From assembly GCA_964563165.1 (NCBI GenBank), contig CAZLWA010000069.1:1-58460 (forward strand): a DNA stretch of 58,460 nt, read 5' to 3'. How positions within the stretch are numbered: position 1 is the first letter of the stretch; each line of letters starts with the position of its first letter. The translations under genes were made by a program, and so were the position numbers. The stretch comes from CAZLWA01 sp964563165. Lineage in GTDB: Bacteria > CLD3 > SB21. Positions 34,601 through 42,570 of this stretch are shown here, one piece after another. Under the pieces are notes generated by a model. That model was not told the DNA's origin, did no database searches, and saw only the letters and a list, made by a program, of their open reading frames with translations.

Positions 34601-35039
34601 CAATCTTATAGGCGCTTAACCTGTCAGGATGTGGGATTTTTTTCGAAATGGCGCGGAGGGTCGTCAGAATAATCGCCGGTGCACCGTTCAGTAATTTTTC
34701 CAAGCACTCCTGCCTCGCACTGACGATGGCAGGGTTTTCTTCACGGACGTCATACGGAGAAATCTCTTCTTCAGGATATCCCAGCAATTCGTAATTTGAA
34801 TGCTCCGGCGACAATGCCGTGACGTCGTCAAATACCTGCGAATATTTCGAGAAATCCGGAACTACAAACAGAACATGCTTTCGCTTTTCAAGCAGCGATT
34901 GGGCGGCCAGCAGTGCGACAACTACATCGGATGACCCAATGAGACCTTCCACCGACTTGTTTTGTTGCCGGTGAATGTCTTGAAGAAAAGCTCGAACTTT
35001 TTCGGAGATTTGGATTTTTTCTAAGAGGGATTTTAACAT
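31605..35039 (-). CDS. mfd: Transcription-repair coupling factor
   Basis: Mfd removes RNA polymerase stalled at DNA damage and recruits UvrA. The 1144-residue length is standard. N-terminal UvrB-like domains include YAVRGGIVDIYPYSMENPIRIEFSGD. The RNA polymerase-interacting region contains LKPGDYVVHVDHGIAKYTGL. The RecG-like translocase has Walker A in CGDVGYGKTEVAVRASF, DEEQRFGVTHKERL for motif II, TATPIPRTLHFSL for motif III and QLRGRVGRSHQQAYCYLL for motif VI. A C-terminal TRCF domain completes it. The ATG at 35039 has no obvious ribosome site; the gene starts 30 bases after miaB. Confidence 0.97.
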   Translation of the reverse strand: MLKSLLEKIQISEKVRAFLQDIHRQQNKSVEGLIGSSDVVVALLAAQSLLEKRKHVLFVVPDFSKYSQVFDDVTALSPEHSNYELLGYPEEEISPYDVREENPAIVSARQECLEKLLNGAPAIILTTLRAISKKIPHPDRLSAYKIELKKNQHFSFSYLTELLNEMNFEKQEVVDRVGTYAVRGGIVDIYPYSMENPIRIEFSGDAIESIRSFDVMSQRSIRLSEDIILYPKSDAEEAKNCLTDYLDLQTAVIQFDPDIVRSRSEHYHDEIEAAYKKGINEIHFDETYFATGELIRKINAFQQIHFCRLSKRQFETVSFHAQATESFNGHVNLLREKIHAIHSRYRIYILCNNSGQVERLEELLDLDGTQPENNVTVGVGELHEGFYWDDAGVAVFTDHQIFGRIKRARVYRKFKSAQALRHIHALKPGDYVVHVDHGIAKYTGLQKVTSGEHTEECLKLLYQNGDKLFVPLEHFMRVQKFSAEEGMEPKLNKLGAPDWEKLKARTRKSIKDIARDLIKLYAERKSKKGFAFTADSHLQYELEASFEFEDTPDQSKVTAEIKKDMESEMPMDRLMCGDVGYGKTEVAVRASFKAVQDSKQVAVLVPTTILAEQHFETFSARFKEFPVRVDVLSRFKNAKEQKLILEKLKNGTIDILIGTHRLLSKDVIFKDLGLLVIDEEQRFGVTHKERLRQLKATVDTLTLTATPIPRTLHFSLMGGRDLSVINTPPQDRLPIKTEITQFDEDLIHDAIMKELDRGGQVYYVHNRVQSIGRITEMLRAMVPKARLAIVHGQMPPKQVEDVVHAFMQRKFDVLMATTIIENGIDIPNVNTIIVDHAHQFGLSQLYQLRGRVGRSHQQAYCYLLTMPWNTMPADALKRLRAIEEFTDLGSGFIVAMRDLEIRGAGNLLGAEQSGYVNAIGFELYCQILEEAVLETKNENNIPVAPLPEMEIKEKNIETRIEVFCDTYIPDYYVNVQSERVRIYKELSNLRAVENLVEIENELLDRFGPIPEEVQNLLKSLEIKWYASRSGFERVSADENKFTLRFHADEVGGGGVSERIRNQMNRALRSSPNIRFVQIKNVLEIKAGFPWYDIQKNKIVSAQAASDLQKLEMVKAFLKDLCAEESDDRLEIDLQKEHSLMPVTN

Positions 35040-35069
35040 TCAATTACTGAGAGCGGAATTAAAGCCTGT

Positions 35070-36524
35070 TTAGTTAATTGGTTCGCCGAAAAGCGTCTGC
35101 CCGTCGGCCCTGGTGATACGTACGTTTAAGTAGTCGCCCGGTTTGTGATCCCCTTTGGGGATGATCACCGTTTGAGATTTGCCGGTATGTCCGTAGTAAT
35201 GCCGGTCGGACTTACGGCTGACTTCTTCGATCAAAACTTCGCGGATCGTTCCGACCTCCCTTTGATATTTTTGTGCGCCGATGGTCCGCTGGACTTCCAT
35301 TATTTCCGCGTGGCGGCGGGCTTTCGTATCTTCGTCCACATTGTCTTTCATCTCATACGCTTTCGTACCGATGCGCGGAGAATACTTAAAGGCAAAGGCG
35401 GAATCAAATTCCACCTGCGTAAACAGATCCAGGGTATCTTGGTGGTCGCCTTCGGATTCGGTCGGGAAACCCGTGATCACGTCTGTCGTGACCGCCACAT
35501 CCGGAATGATCTCTCGCGTTCTTTCAATCAGGTCAAAATAGTCTTTCCGGGTGTACGTGCGATTCATCAGGTCCAAAATACGATCAGAACCGGACTGCAC
35601 GGGCATGTGTACGTGTTTACAAACATTCTCCCGCCCGGCGATCACGTGCAAAAGGCGCTCGGGAAAATCTTTCGGATGCGGGGATGTGAAACGAATTCTC
35701 CTCACGCCTTTGACGTCGCTGACTTTTTCCATCAGTTCAGCAAAATCATGTCCGCTGTCCTTGTACGAATTGACATTTTGCCCGAGCAAACACACTTCCG
35801 AATAGCCCTGATCCACGGCCTTTATTGCTTCATCCAAAACGCTCTGGATCGTGCGGCTGCGCTCGCGCCCGCGTGTATAAGGCACCACACAAAATGTGCA
35901 AAAATTATCGCATCCGCGCATAACGGCGATCCAGGCGGTGGCGCCGTGATACCTCAGAGGGGCTACGTTCTCGTAAACCTCCGTGCGCGAGAGGCGCGTG
36001 TCCATATGAAATTCTTTCAGATGAAAGTCCCGGTATTCTGCCAAACTGAAATCAACAGGCTCCCCCGAATGGATCCCATTGATCTGTACCAAATTCGGCG
36101 ATGAGGAAGGCCGGATCAATTCGGGCAATTTGCGGTATGAATCGGGGCCAAGTACGATGTCGACATACGGGCGTTTCTTATGAATTTCATTTTCAAGATG
36201 TTTGGCCATGCAGCCAAGTACGCCGATAATCAAATCCGGATTTTTTTCTTTGAGGTTCTTAAATCGCGTCAATTGCCCCCATACACGCTGTTCTGCATTC
36301 TCCCTGATGGCACAGGTGTTCATAAAAATCGCATCGGCTTGCTCGTAATCATCAACCAAATCGTAGTCCATGCCCTCCATAATGCCCGCGACCAATTCCG
36401 AATCGTAGACGTTCATCTGACAGCCGTACGTTTCGAGGTACAGTTTCTTCTTCCCGGATTTCAATTGGGACCGCAAAGCGTCAATACGCTCTTGTGAATT
36501 TACTTCAATGAGAATGCCGTCCAT
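35070..36524 (-). CDS. miaB: tRNA-2-methylthio-N6-dimethylallyladenosine synthase
   Basis: MiaB is a radical SAM enzyme that adds a methylthio group at A37 of certain tRNAs. The 484-residue chain has the N-terminal UPF0004 domain with its three cluster cysteines (ETYGCQMNVYDSE, NTCAIRENAEQRVWGQ, GVLGCMAKHL), the radical SAM motif CDNFCTFCVVPYTRGRERSR, and a C-terminal TRAM domain (about 415-480). About 35 extra residues precede the core. ATG at 36524. miaA is not in the window. Confidence 0.96.
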   Translation of the reverse strand: MDGILIEVNSQERIDALRSQLKSGKKKLYLETYGCQMNVYDSELVAGIMEGMDYDLVDDYEQADAIFMNTCAIRENAEQRVWGQLTRFKNLKEKNPDLIIGVLGCMAKHLENEIHKKRPYVDIVLGPDSYRKLPELIRPSSSPNLVQINGIHSGEPVDFSLAEYRDFHLKEFHMDTRLSRTEVYENVAPLRYHGATAWIAVMRGCDNFCTFCVVPYTRGRERSRTIQSVLDEAIKAVDQGYSEVCLLGQNVNSYKDSGHDFAELMEKVSDVKGVRRIRFTSPHPKDFPERLLHVIAGRENVCKHVHMPVQSGSDRILDLMNRTYTRKDYFDLIERTREIIPDVAVTTDVITGFPTESEGDHQDTLDLFTQVEFDSAFAFKYSPRIGTKAYEMKDNVDEDTKARRHAEIMEVQRTIGAQKYQREVGTIREVLIEEVSRKSDRHYYGHTGKSQTVIIPKGDHKPGDYLNVRITRADGQTLFGEPIN

Positions 36525-36559
36525 AATTCTCAGCGTCCTTGGAGCACGGTGGTAATGGT

Positions 36560-37081
36560 TTACTTGTCTAAAACGATTTGTTCAGTCAGGCTCAGTGCGA
36601 TACTCGACATCATAACTTCCGGCCCCAATTGCGTGATGTCGCCGGAAAGCAGCTCGGCATCCACATTGGCATAGAGCGAGCACGCGGCGCCCTTTTCGAT
36701 AATCAGCCCGGATAATTTTCCCCCGGTCATTCCGATAAAGGTGACTTCACCGAGCATTTCGCTCACCACGAATCCGGAACAAAATTGTAATTGTAAATGC
36801 GCATTCACCGTGTACACGGTTATGAGCGATCCGCGCCGCGTTCCGATAGGAATGTCCGGATAAATCTCCAGCGTGAGCTTTCGACCCTCCTGCGGATTTT
36901 CCAAATACAGGCGGTAATGGGTGCCGAAATCCTGTTTTTCCACACCGAGGCTGTGCGCAATTTTATCCACGTCCACAGGAGAGAGATTAAATTGCTTCTG
37001 ACCCTTTTTTTTCGCTTTCGGCGCGACTCGCTTCCGGCTGACTTTTTTAGCCTTTTCCTTTATCGATTTCTTTTTTTTCAT
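36560..37081 (-). CDS. Uncharacterised protein with lysine-rich N-terminus
   Basis: This 173-residue protein starts with about 30 residues that are almost all Lys, Arg and Ala (KKKKSIKEKAKKVSRKR), followed by a predicted alpha/beta domain (about 34-173) with YRLYLENPQEGRKLTLEIYPD and LQLQFCSGFVVSEMLGEVTFIG. No membrane segment or catalytic motif is visible. The basic tail suggests nucleic acid or membrane-surface binding. The C-terminal part seems to be a beta-rich domain like those fused to hypothetical proteins elsewhere, but no family was recognised. It lies between the winged-helix membrane protein and miaB in the same direction. Confidence 0.65.
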   Translation of the reverse strand: MKKKKSIKEKAKKVSRKRVAPKAKKKGQKQFNLSPVDVDKIAHSLGVEKQDFGTHYRLYLENPQEGRKLTLEIYPDIPIGTRRGSLITVYTVNAHLQLQFCSGFVVSEMLGEVTFIGMTGGKLSGLIIEKGAACSLYANVDAELLSGDITQLGPEVMMSSIALSLTEQIVLDK

Positions 37082-37106
37082 ATTCCATTTTCTATTAATG
37101 AAAAAT

Positions 37107-38525
37107 TTAAATGACTTTTCCTAATTTATTATCCAATTGGCGGGTTGCCCTTAATTGAACGGCTTCGGTCAATTCTTCAGCCATTCGCTGAAAGAAATAG
37201 ACAATTTTTCCGTCGTCGGTTAATTTGGTTTCCCCCTCAAAATCAATCATCATCAGGCGCAAACATTCTTCAATTTCGGATCTTGTCAATTTTTTTTCCG
37301 TGCCGGCATTTACACCGTTTATGATTTCGTCTAAAGTTGCCGATAGCTCCTTGTTTCTAAATAGGATCCGCATGACCCGTTTACGGATATTCATCGCAGT
37401 ACGGCGGCGTTTTGACCTCCACACGCCGGGTAAACGAAAAATCGGGACGGCTATGAATAAAATCGAAAATAGGAACGGCAGCCATCCCAGAAAAAGTGAA
37501 ATTTGTTCATCATAGGAAGTTCCAAAAGTCGGATTCGAATAATAAAACATCCAAAGCACGGCGGATGCGAAGAACAAGTTGAAACTATTCATGAAAGTAA
37601 TCAGCGCATTCCTTGTTATCGGGTTACCGGTTACCTCATAATCGGCTTCATATTCATCCCAGTAAAGCTCTATATTACTTTCTTTAACTTCACCTGCGCC
37701 ACGCGTTATTTGATCGAATTTTCCATAGACAACCCCGTTGTCTGAGATAACGGGATCGCCCTGAAAACGGACAAGACACTCGGACAAGAACGCTTCTGCT
37801 TGCGGGCGTGTCCAACCGGCAAGCCCGATCAATTCAGACGGAGTGACTATCCCCTTTTCGCGGCGCAGATACGCGGCAACTTCCTTTTCATTTCCAAGCG
37901 GATCGCGTTCCACGCGCGCAGGCCCGAAAACAAAATCATATACCGAAGCGATAAAATGCTTTTTAGGCTCACCGGATTTCGATTTGAAAAACTCTGATTT
38001 TCTTGGCTCGTAACTTCGATACGCATATCCGTGCGAATCGGTCTGATAAGAAATCACACTGGTTACGGCCCGCCATTGGAAAATAGAAATAAAAAGATTA
38101 AAGATGCCGTCCATATTACCGGAGGATTTCCTGTCGCTGTCTTTAGAAGACGAAGCCGCCACCAGCAGCGCGATCAGAATGACCACAAAAACAACAAAAT
38201 ATACGACCAGCGTAACCGCGATCCATGCTTTGAAAATCACGGTGAAAATTTTCCAGGCCCAATCGCGCACTACTTCCATTTTTTCGGCAAAAGTCTTTTC
38301 CCCACGCCGTTGGAGGGACGCGCCGAAGGAATAGATCAAATCACCGTCTTCCGTCACTCTCAGCCGGCACACATATTTTCCCATGATCGCGTTAAGAGCT
38401 TCTTTCGCTTCGTCCACCGCAAGCCCGGTAATCGCAGCGGCGTCATTCAGGGTAAAATTCCCTTTCACGCCCGGAACTTTCCCCTCCAGCAGCCGCACCG
38501 CTTCTTCCGTTTGAGTTATGTGCAT
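37107..38525 (-). CDS. Membrane protein with three winged-helix-like domains
   Basis: This protein of 472 residues carries at least three units of about 65 residues with the pattern of a winged helix ending in G-x-[IV]-x-Y-x-F: near the N-terminus (ending GDLIYSFG), in the middle (ending NGVVYGKFD) and at the C-terminus (ending DGKIVYFFQ). Hydrophobic helices separate them (VTLVVYFVVFVVILIALLVA; FFASAVLWMFYY; LFSILFIAVPIF). The ATG at 38525 is chosen: it follows AAAGGA at 3 bases, and a longer start at 38579 would lie inside the likely -35 box. Its role is unknown; the domain pairing suggests a membrane-held regulator. It is related in part to the 25611-27329 protein. Confidence 0.7.
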   Translation of the reverse strand: MHITQTEEAVRLLEGKVPGVKGNFTLNDAAAITGLAVDEAKEALNAIMGKYVCRLRVTEDGDLIYSFGASLQRRGEKTFAEKMEVVRDWAWKIFTVIFKAWIAVTLVVYFVVFVVILIALLVAASSSKDSDRKSSGNMDGIFNLFISIFQWRAVTSVISYQTDSHGYAYRSYEPRKSEFFKSKSGEPKKHFIASVYDFVFGPARVERDPLGNEKEVAAYLRREKGIVTPSELIGLAGWTRPQAEAFLSECLVRFQGDPVISDNGVVYGKFDQITRGAGEVKESNIELYWDEYEADYEVTGNPITRNALITFMNSFNLFFASAVLWMFYYSNPTFGTSYDEQISLFLGWLPFLFSILFIAVPIFRLPGVWRSKRRRTAMNIRKRVMRILFRNKELSATLDEIINGVNAGTEKKLTRSEIEECLRLMMIDFEGETKLTDDGKIVYFFQRMAEELTEAVQLRATRQLDNKLGKVI

Positions 38526-38550
38526 AAATCCTTTTTTTGAAAAGCGGTCT

Positions 38551-38579
38551 AATGTAACGTAAATAATGTATAATTTCAA
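38551..38579 (-). promoter_or_regulatory. Candidate promoter of the winged-helix membrane protein gene
   Basis: Minus-strand TTGAAA (38579-38574), 17-base spacer, TACATT (38556-38551). The ATG lies 26 bases on, giving a leader of about 20 bases with its ribosome site. It is divergent from the queE promoter. Confidence 0.58.
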
Positions 38580-38599
38580 TATATTTCAGCCCTTTGCTC

Positions 38600-38628
38600 T
38601 TGCGGCAAAAGAAAACATTCGATATATT
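38600..38628 (+). promoter_or_regulatory. Candidate promoter of queE-queD-queC
   Basis: TTGCGG (38600-38605), 17-base spacer, TATATT (38623-38628), 28 bases before the queE GTG. No preQ1 riboswitch fold was seen in the short leader. Confidence 0.45.
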
Positions 38629-38655
38629 TGGCGGTGAAAGGATGAGGACACGGTT

Positions 38656-39321
38656 GTGGAAAACACACTGAAAATCAACGAAATTTTTTACAGCATTCAA
38701 GGCGAGTCAAGCCATACGGGTAAGCCGTGCGTGTTTGTGCGTTTGACCTACTGTAACTTGCGATGCACTTATTGCGACACGGAGTACGCTTTTTATGAAG
38801 GCCGCGACAGAACGCTGGATGAAATTATTTCGGAAGTAAAGGATTATCATTGCGGGAATGTTGAGGTAACCGGCGGTGAGCCGCTGTGGCAGAAGCCCGT
38901 TTTTGAATTGATGACCCGCCTGTGCGATGAAGGATTCGAAGTTCTGCTAGAAACCGGAGGGAGTTTGGATATTTCCCCGGTAGATAAACGCGTATTCAAA
39001 ATCGTGGACCTTAAATGTCCTTCGAGTAAAATGGCCCACAAGAACTTGTATGAAAATTTGAATCTCTTGCTGCCGCAGGATGAACTCAAATTTGTCATCG
39101 GCACACGCGAAGATTACGACTGGGCAGTCGATATGTTGAGAAGAAATCCCGTTCACAAGAAAATTCAGGCGGTCTTACTTTCACCGGTATTCAACAAGAT
39201 CGAACCCCTGGAGATCGTTGAATGGATGCTCGCCGATCAATTGCAAAGGGCAATTCCTAATATTCGCTTTCAGCTGCAGATGCATAAATTTATCTGGTCG
39301 CCGGAAACGCGCGGCGTATAG
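38656..39321 (+). CDS. queE: 7-carboxy-7-deazaguanine synthase
   Basis: QueE is the radical SAM enzyme that contracts 6-carboxytetrahydropterin to 7-carboxy-7-deazaguanine in queuosine synthesis. The 221-residue protein begins KINEIFYSIQGESSHTGKPCVFVRL and has the radical SAM motif CNLRCTYCDTEYAF (CX3CX2C), with VTGGEPLWQ for SAM binding. The start is GTG at 38656 with GAGG 8 bases upstream. queD follows after 23 bases and queC after a further 146. Confidence 0.96.
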   Translation: MENTLKINEIFYSIQGESSHTGKPCVFVRLTYCNLRCTYCDTEYAFYEGRDRTLDEIISEVKDYHCGNVEVTGGEPLWQKPVFELMTRLCDEGFEVLLETGGSLDISPVDKRVFKIVDLKCPSSKMAHKNLYENLNLLLPQDELKFVIGTREDYDWAVDMLRRNPVHKKIQAVLLSPVFNKIEPLEIVEWMLADQLQRAIPNIRFQLQMHKFIWSPETRGV

Positions 39322-39344
39322 TCAATGAACATGGACAATGATTA

Positions 39345-39773
39345 ATGAATACTTCTGTGAAAATTTCGAAAGAGTTCCATTGGGAAATGGCGCATCGCCT
39401 GCCCTACCACCAAGGCGGGTGCCAAAATCTTCACGGGCACTCCTACCGGATGAGCGTTGAAATCGAAGGAACCCCGATGGACAACGGCATGGTCATGGAC
39501 TACGCCGACCTAAGAAATATGATCGATCCGCTGATCAAAGAGCTGGATCACGGGTTTATGTGCTCTCAGGATGATGAAATAATGAAAACCTTCCTGAAGA
39601 ACACTTCATTCAAAACCGTCCATGTAAATTTTTTCACGACGGCGGAAAATATTGCAGTCTATTTCGGAAGCAAGATCAAAGAACAATTAAAGGCCTTCAA
39701 GAATATCTCGTCGCTTAAAATCCGGATCTCTGAGACACGCGCAACCTACGCTGAAATCAATTTGCAGCTCTAG
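39345..39773 (+). CDS. queD: 6-carboxy-5,6,7,8-tetrahydropterin synthase
   Basis: QueD turns 7,8-dihydroneopterin triphosphate into 6-carboxytetrahydropterin, the step before QueE. The 142-residue protein shows the zinc site in FHWEMAHRLPYH and GCQNLHGHSYRMSVEIEG (His residues plus the catalytic Cys), VMDYADLRNMIDPLIKELDHGFM, and the C-terminal ISETRATYAEINL. The ATG at 39345 has a weak ribosome site, consistent with coupling to queE. Confidence 0.95.
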   Translation: MNTSVKISKEFHWEMAHRLPYHQGGCQNLHGHSYRMSVEIEGTPMDNGMVMDYADLRNMIDPLIKELDHGFMCSQDDEIMKTFLKNTSFKTVHVNFFTTAENIAVYFGSKIKEQLKAFKNISSLKIRISETRATYAEINLQL

Positions 39774-39919
39774 CCGGTAAGTCCTCCGCATGTTGCGGGA
39801 TTACCCTGTGGAAGAATCAGGCCCGACTCTCGTTTTTTCGGAAGTCACATTTCCTGTCTGCGTTTCCGTCGTTGAATAATAACTTATCGCCTTAATGACT
39901 TTGTGGCAAACTGGGTTTC

Positions 39920-40621
39920 ATGAATAAAAATTCAAATAACAAACTCTCGGTTGTTCTCGCCAGCGGCGGCATGGACAGCTGCGTCACGACGGCTATTGCT
40001 AATACTTCTTACGTACTTGCCATGCTTCACATGAATTACGGCCAGCGAACAGAACGGCGCGAGGAAAAGGCCTTTCGCGATATCTGCAAATTTTATCAGG
40101 TTCCTCCGGCGCGCCAATTGATCAGCCATATTGATCATCTCAAGCGCATCGGTGGTTCCAGCCTGACGGATGACAACATTTCCGTTAGCCGGGCCAATTT
40201 GGCCAATGCAAACGTCCCCTCGTCTTACGTGCCCTTCAGAAATGCTCACATTCTCTCAATCGCCGTGAGCTGGGCAGAAGTGCTGGGCGCGGAGAAGATC
40301 TTCATCGGTGCGGTAGAAGAAGATTCCTCCGGCTATCCCGACTGCCGCGAAGAATATTTCAAGGCTTTTAATCAGGTCATTAAACTCGGAACCAAACCCG
40401 ACACCCGTCTCGAAATCATGACTCCAATCATTCACTTAAAGAAATCCGGGATAGTGAAAAAAGGAATGGAATTGAATGCGCCATTTGATCTGACGTGGTC
40501 CTGCTACCAGAATGAGGACGAGGCCTGCGGCGTGTGTGACAGCTGTGCCCTGCGGCTCCGCGGTTTTCAAACCGCCGGTGTGGAAGACCCCATTAAATAT
40601 AAGATCAGACCAAAGTACTAA
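39920..40621 (+). CDS. queC: 7-cyano-7-deazaguanine synthase
   Basis: QueC uses ATP and ammonia to convert 7-carboxy-7-deazaguanine to preQ0. The 233-residue enzyme has the PP-loop ASGGMDSCVTTAIA (about 14-27), VPFRNAHILSIAVSWAEVLGAEKIFIGAVEEDSSGYPDCR, and the zinc site CYQNEDEACGVCDSCALR near the C-terminus. It completes the queE-D-C group; queF, the next enzyme, lies 4 kb away on the other strand. The 146 bases before it hold no clear promoter or structure. Confidence 0.96.
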   Translation: MNKNSNNKLSVVLASGGMDSCVTTAIANTSYVLAMLHMNYGQRTERREEKAFRDICKFYQVPPARQLISHIDHLKRIGGSSLTDDNISVSRANLANANVPSSYVPFRNAHILSIAVSWAEVLGAEKIFIGAVEEDSSGYPDCREEYFKAFNQVIKLGTKPDTRLEIMTPIIHLKKSGIVKKGMELNAPFDLTWSCYQNEDEACGVCDSCALRLRGFQTAGVEDPIKYKIRPKY

Positions 40622-40760
40622 TTCGTCGGGAAAAGGAAATGGTCGGAGTCATGCGGATCGATGGGGCAGGAGGAAAGTTGTAAATTCCAAGAACACGGAA
40701 TGAGTCATAGTATTTGCATAAGATATTTCGCGTAGCTTTGAGTTTGGAGGCATTTCAAGA

Positions 40761-40922
40761 ATGAAGATCAATAAAGAGTGGCACAAAAGAAACGTGATGC
40801 CGAAAAACGCGGCTTTTGGAGACCGGGTGAGCTGGCATTTAGCTCACCGCAAAAATTGTGCATGCCGTCCTATTCCGAAAAAACTGGCAATGGAAATGAG
40901 GAAAAAGGGTATCAAGTCTTAA
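40761..40922 (+). CDS. 53-residue basic protein of a small conserved family
   Basis: This short frame (MKINKEWHKRNVMPKNAAFG to GIKS) has GGAGG 10 bases before the ATG. It is basic and carries EWHKRNVMPKN, WHLAHRKNCACRPIP and a lysine-rich end. I recognise the pattern of a small uncharacterised family (RMPKNATxxxRxxWHxxHxKxCxCRPIP) from many bacteria, so the frame is very likely real. The histidines and the CAC pair could bind metal or nucleic acid, but nothing is known. It ends 5 bases from the end of the convergent mutase gene. An 8-bp inverted repeat (826-833 with 841-848 after 40000) lies within it and seems a coding coincidence. Confidence 0.8.
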   Translation: MKINKEWHKRNVMPKNAAFGDRVSWHLAHRKNCACRPIPKKLAMEMRKKGIKS

Positions 40923-40927
40923 GCGCC

Positions 40928-42517
40928 CTATCCGGCCCTATACTCTCCAAAGACTTTTCTCAGCGTATCGGATATCTCTCCGAGCGTGACATTGGATTCC
41001 ACACAATTCAAAATGCACGGCAGAAGATTGGCCGTGCCTTCGGCCGCATTCTGCAGTTCCTGTAAAGCCGTTCTCACCTTGCCGTTGTCTCGGCGGTTTC
41101 TCAAGGCTTTGATCTGCTCCCGTTGAATGCGTTCCAATTCAGGATCGATTCGCAGTAGTGCGGGCTGCCGGTCACTTGATTTCTTAAATTCATTCATGCC
41201 AACTATAATCTTTTCTTTTTTCTCCACCGCTTTCTGAAAACGGTAACTCGCGGCCGCAATTTCGTTTTGAAAGAAACCGGCTTCGATCGCCGGAACCGAA
41301 CCGCCCATCTTATCAATATTCGTAAGGTATTCGAAAACCCGCTTCTCGATTTCATCGGTCATGCGTTCGACAAAATAACTTCCCGCCAGCGGATCCACCG
41401 TGTCCGCCACTCCGCTCTCGCAGGCGATGACCTGCTGCGTGCGCAGGGCAACTTCAGCCGATTCCTCCGTCGGTAATGCCAGCGCCTCGTCGAATCCGTT
41501 CGTGTGCAGACTCTGCGTGCCCCCGAGAACCGCCGCCATCGCCTGGATCGTCACACGTGAAATATTATTGTAGGGCTGTTGGGCGGTCAGCGTCGAGCCG
41601 GCAGTTTGCGTATGAAAGCGCAGCATCAGGCTTTTCGGATCTTTGGCCTGAAATCGTTCCTTCATAATTTTCGACCAGATACGCCTGGCCGCGCGAAATT
41701 TAGCGATTTCTTCAAAAAAATTGTTGTGTGCGTTAAAGAAAAAACTCAATCGCGAGGCAAATCGATCTATATCCGAACCCGCTTCCAGGGCGGCTTTTAC
41801 ATAGGCGATCGCATTCGCAAAAGTAAAGGCAAGTTCCTGCACGGCGGTGGAACCGGCTTCGCGTATGTGATAGCCGCTGATGGAAATCATGTTCCATTTC
41901 GGAAGTTCCTGTATACAATATCTGAAAATATCAGTGATAAGGCGCATGGAATGTCTCGGCGGATAAATGTATGTGCCGCGAGCAATGTACTCTTTCAAAA
42001 CGTCGTTCTGGATCGTCCCCGAAAGCTTTTTGATATCGGCGCCCTGCTTCCTGGCAACCGCGACATAGAGGCTCAACAGAATCGCCGCGGTGGAATTGAT
42101 GGTCATGGATGTGCTGATGGTTTCCAAGGGAATCTGATCGAACAGCTTTTCCATATCCTCCAGCGACGAAATAGAAACGCCGACCTTCCCCACTTCGCCT
42201 TCTGCCAGCACATGATCGCAGTCATAGCCGATCTGTGTCGGCAGATCAAACGCGACGGACAATCCTGTCGTTCCTTGCGAAAGCAAGTAGCGATACCGTT
42301 TATTCGATTCGTCGGCGCTGCCGAATCCCGCGTATTGCCGCATCGTCCATAACCGGCCCCGGTACATCGTGGCTTGAACTCCGCGCGTGTACGGATATTC
42401 TCCGGGATTACCCAATTGTTTTTCGTAATTCCCTTCATAGGACGGCAGATATGCGGGCACTTCGATGCCGGAATCGGTTTCAAAATTCTTTTCCCGCCCG
42501 GAAACGTCTTCATTCAT
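40928..42517 (-). CDS. Methylmalonyl-CoA mutase large subunit, catalytic domain only
   Basis: The enzyme interconverts methylmalonyl-CoA and succinyl-CoA with adenosylcobalamin. The 529-residue chain covers the substrate-binding TIM barrel: RGVQATMYRGRLWTMRQYAGF with the Tyr that separates this family from isobutyryl-CoA mutases, LSVAFDLPTQIGYDCDH, SISGYHIREAGS, FFFNAHNNFFEEIAKFRAARRIW, and GGTQSLHTNGFDEALALPT. It stops at KVFGEYRAG with no cobalamin-binding domain, so the small B12-binding subunit must be a separate protein, as in archaea and many anaerobes. It is not in the window. ATG at 42517 has GGAG upstream. Confidence 0.93.
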   Translation of the reverse strand: MNEDVSGREKNFETDSGIEVPAYLPSYEGNYEKQLGNPGEYPYTRGVQATMYRGRLWTMRQYAGFGSADESNKRYRYLLSQGTTGLSVAFDLPTQIGYDCDHVLAEGEVGKVGVSISSLEDMEKLFDQIPLETISTSMTINSTAAILLSLYVAVARKQGADIKKLSGTIQNDVLKEYIARGTYIYPPRHSMRLITDIFRYCIQELPKWNMISISGYHIREAGSTAVQELAFTFANAIAYVKAALEAGSDIDRFASRLSFFFNAHNNFFEEIAKFRAARRIWSKIMKERFQAKDPKSLMLRFHTQTAGSTLTAQQPYNNISRVTIQAMAAVLGGTQSLHTNGFDEALALPTEESAEVALRTQQVIACESGVADTVDPLAGSYFVERMTDEIEKRVFEYLTNIDKMGGSVPAIEAGFFQNEIAAASYRFQKAVEKKEKIIVGMNEFKKSSDRQPALLRIDPELERIQREQIKALRNRRDNGKVRTALQELQNAAEGTANLLPCILNCVESNVTLGEISDTLRKVFGEYRAG

Positions 42518-42570
42518 ACAATTTCTCCAAAAAATTTCGTTACGTCATAGATTTGCCGAAAACGCAGCCG

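Noticed and set aside
38580..39920. Search for a preQ1 riboswitch before queE or queC
   Set aside because: The leader of queE is too short and neither leader shows the small pseudoknot pattern with its conserved loop.
40826..40848. Perfect 8-bp inverted repeat (GGTGAGCT/AGCTCACC)
   Set aside because: It lies inside the coding part of the 53-residue protein and has no T run on either strand, so it is not a terminator. A coding coincidence is the simplest view.
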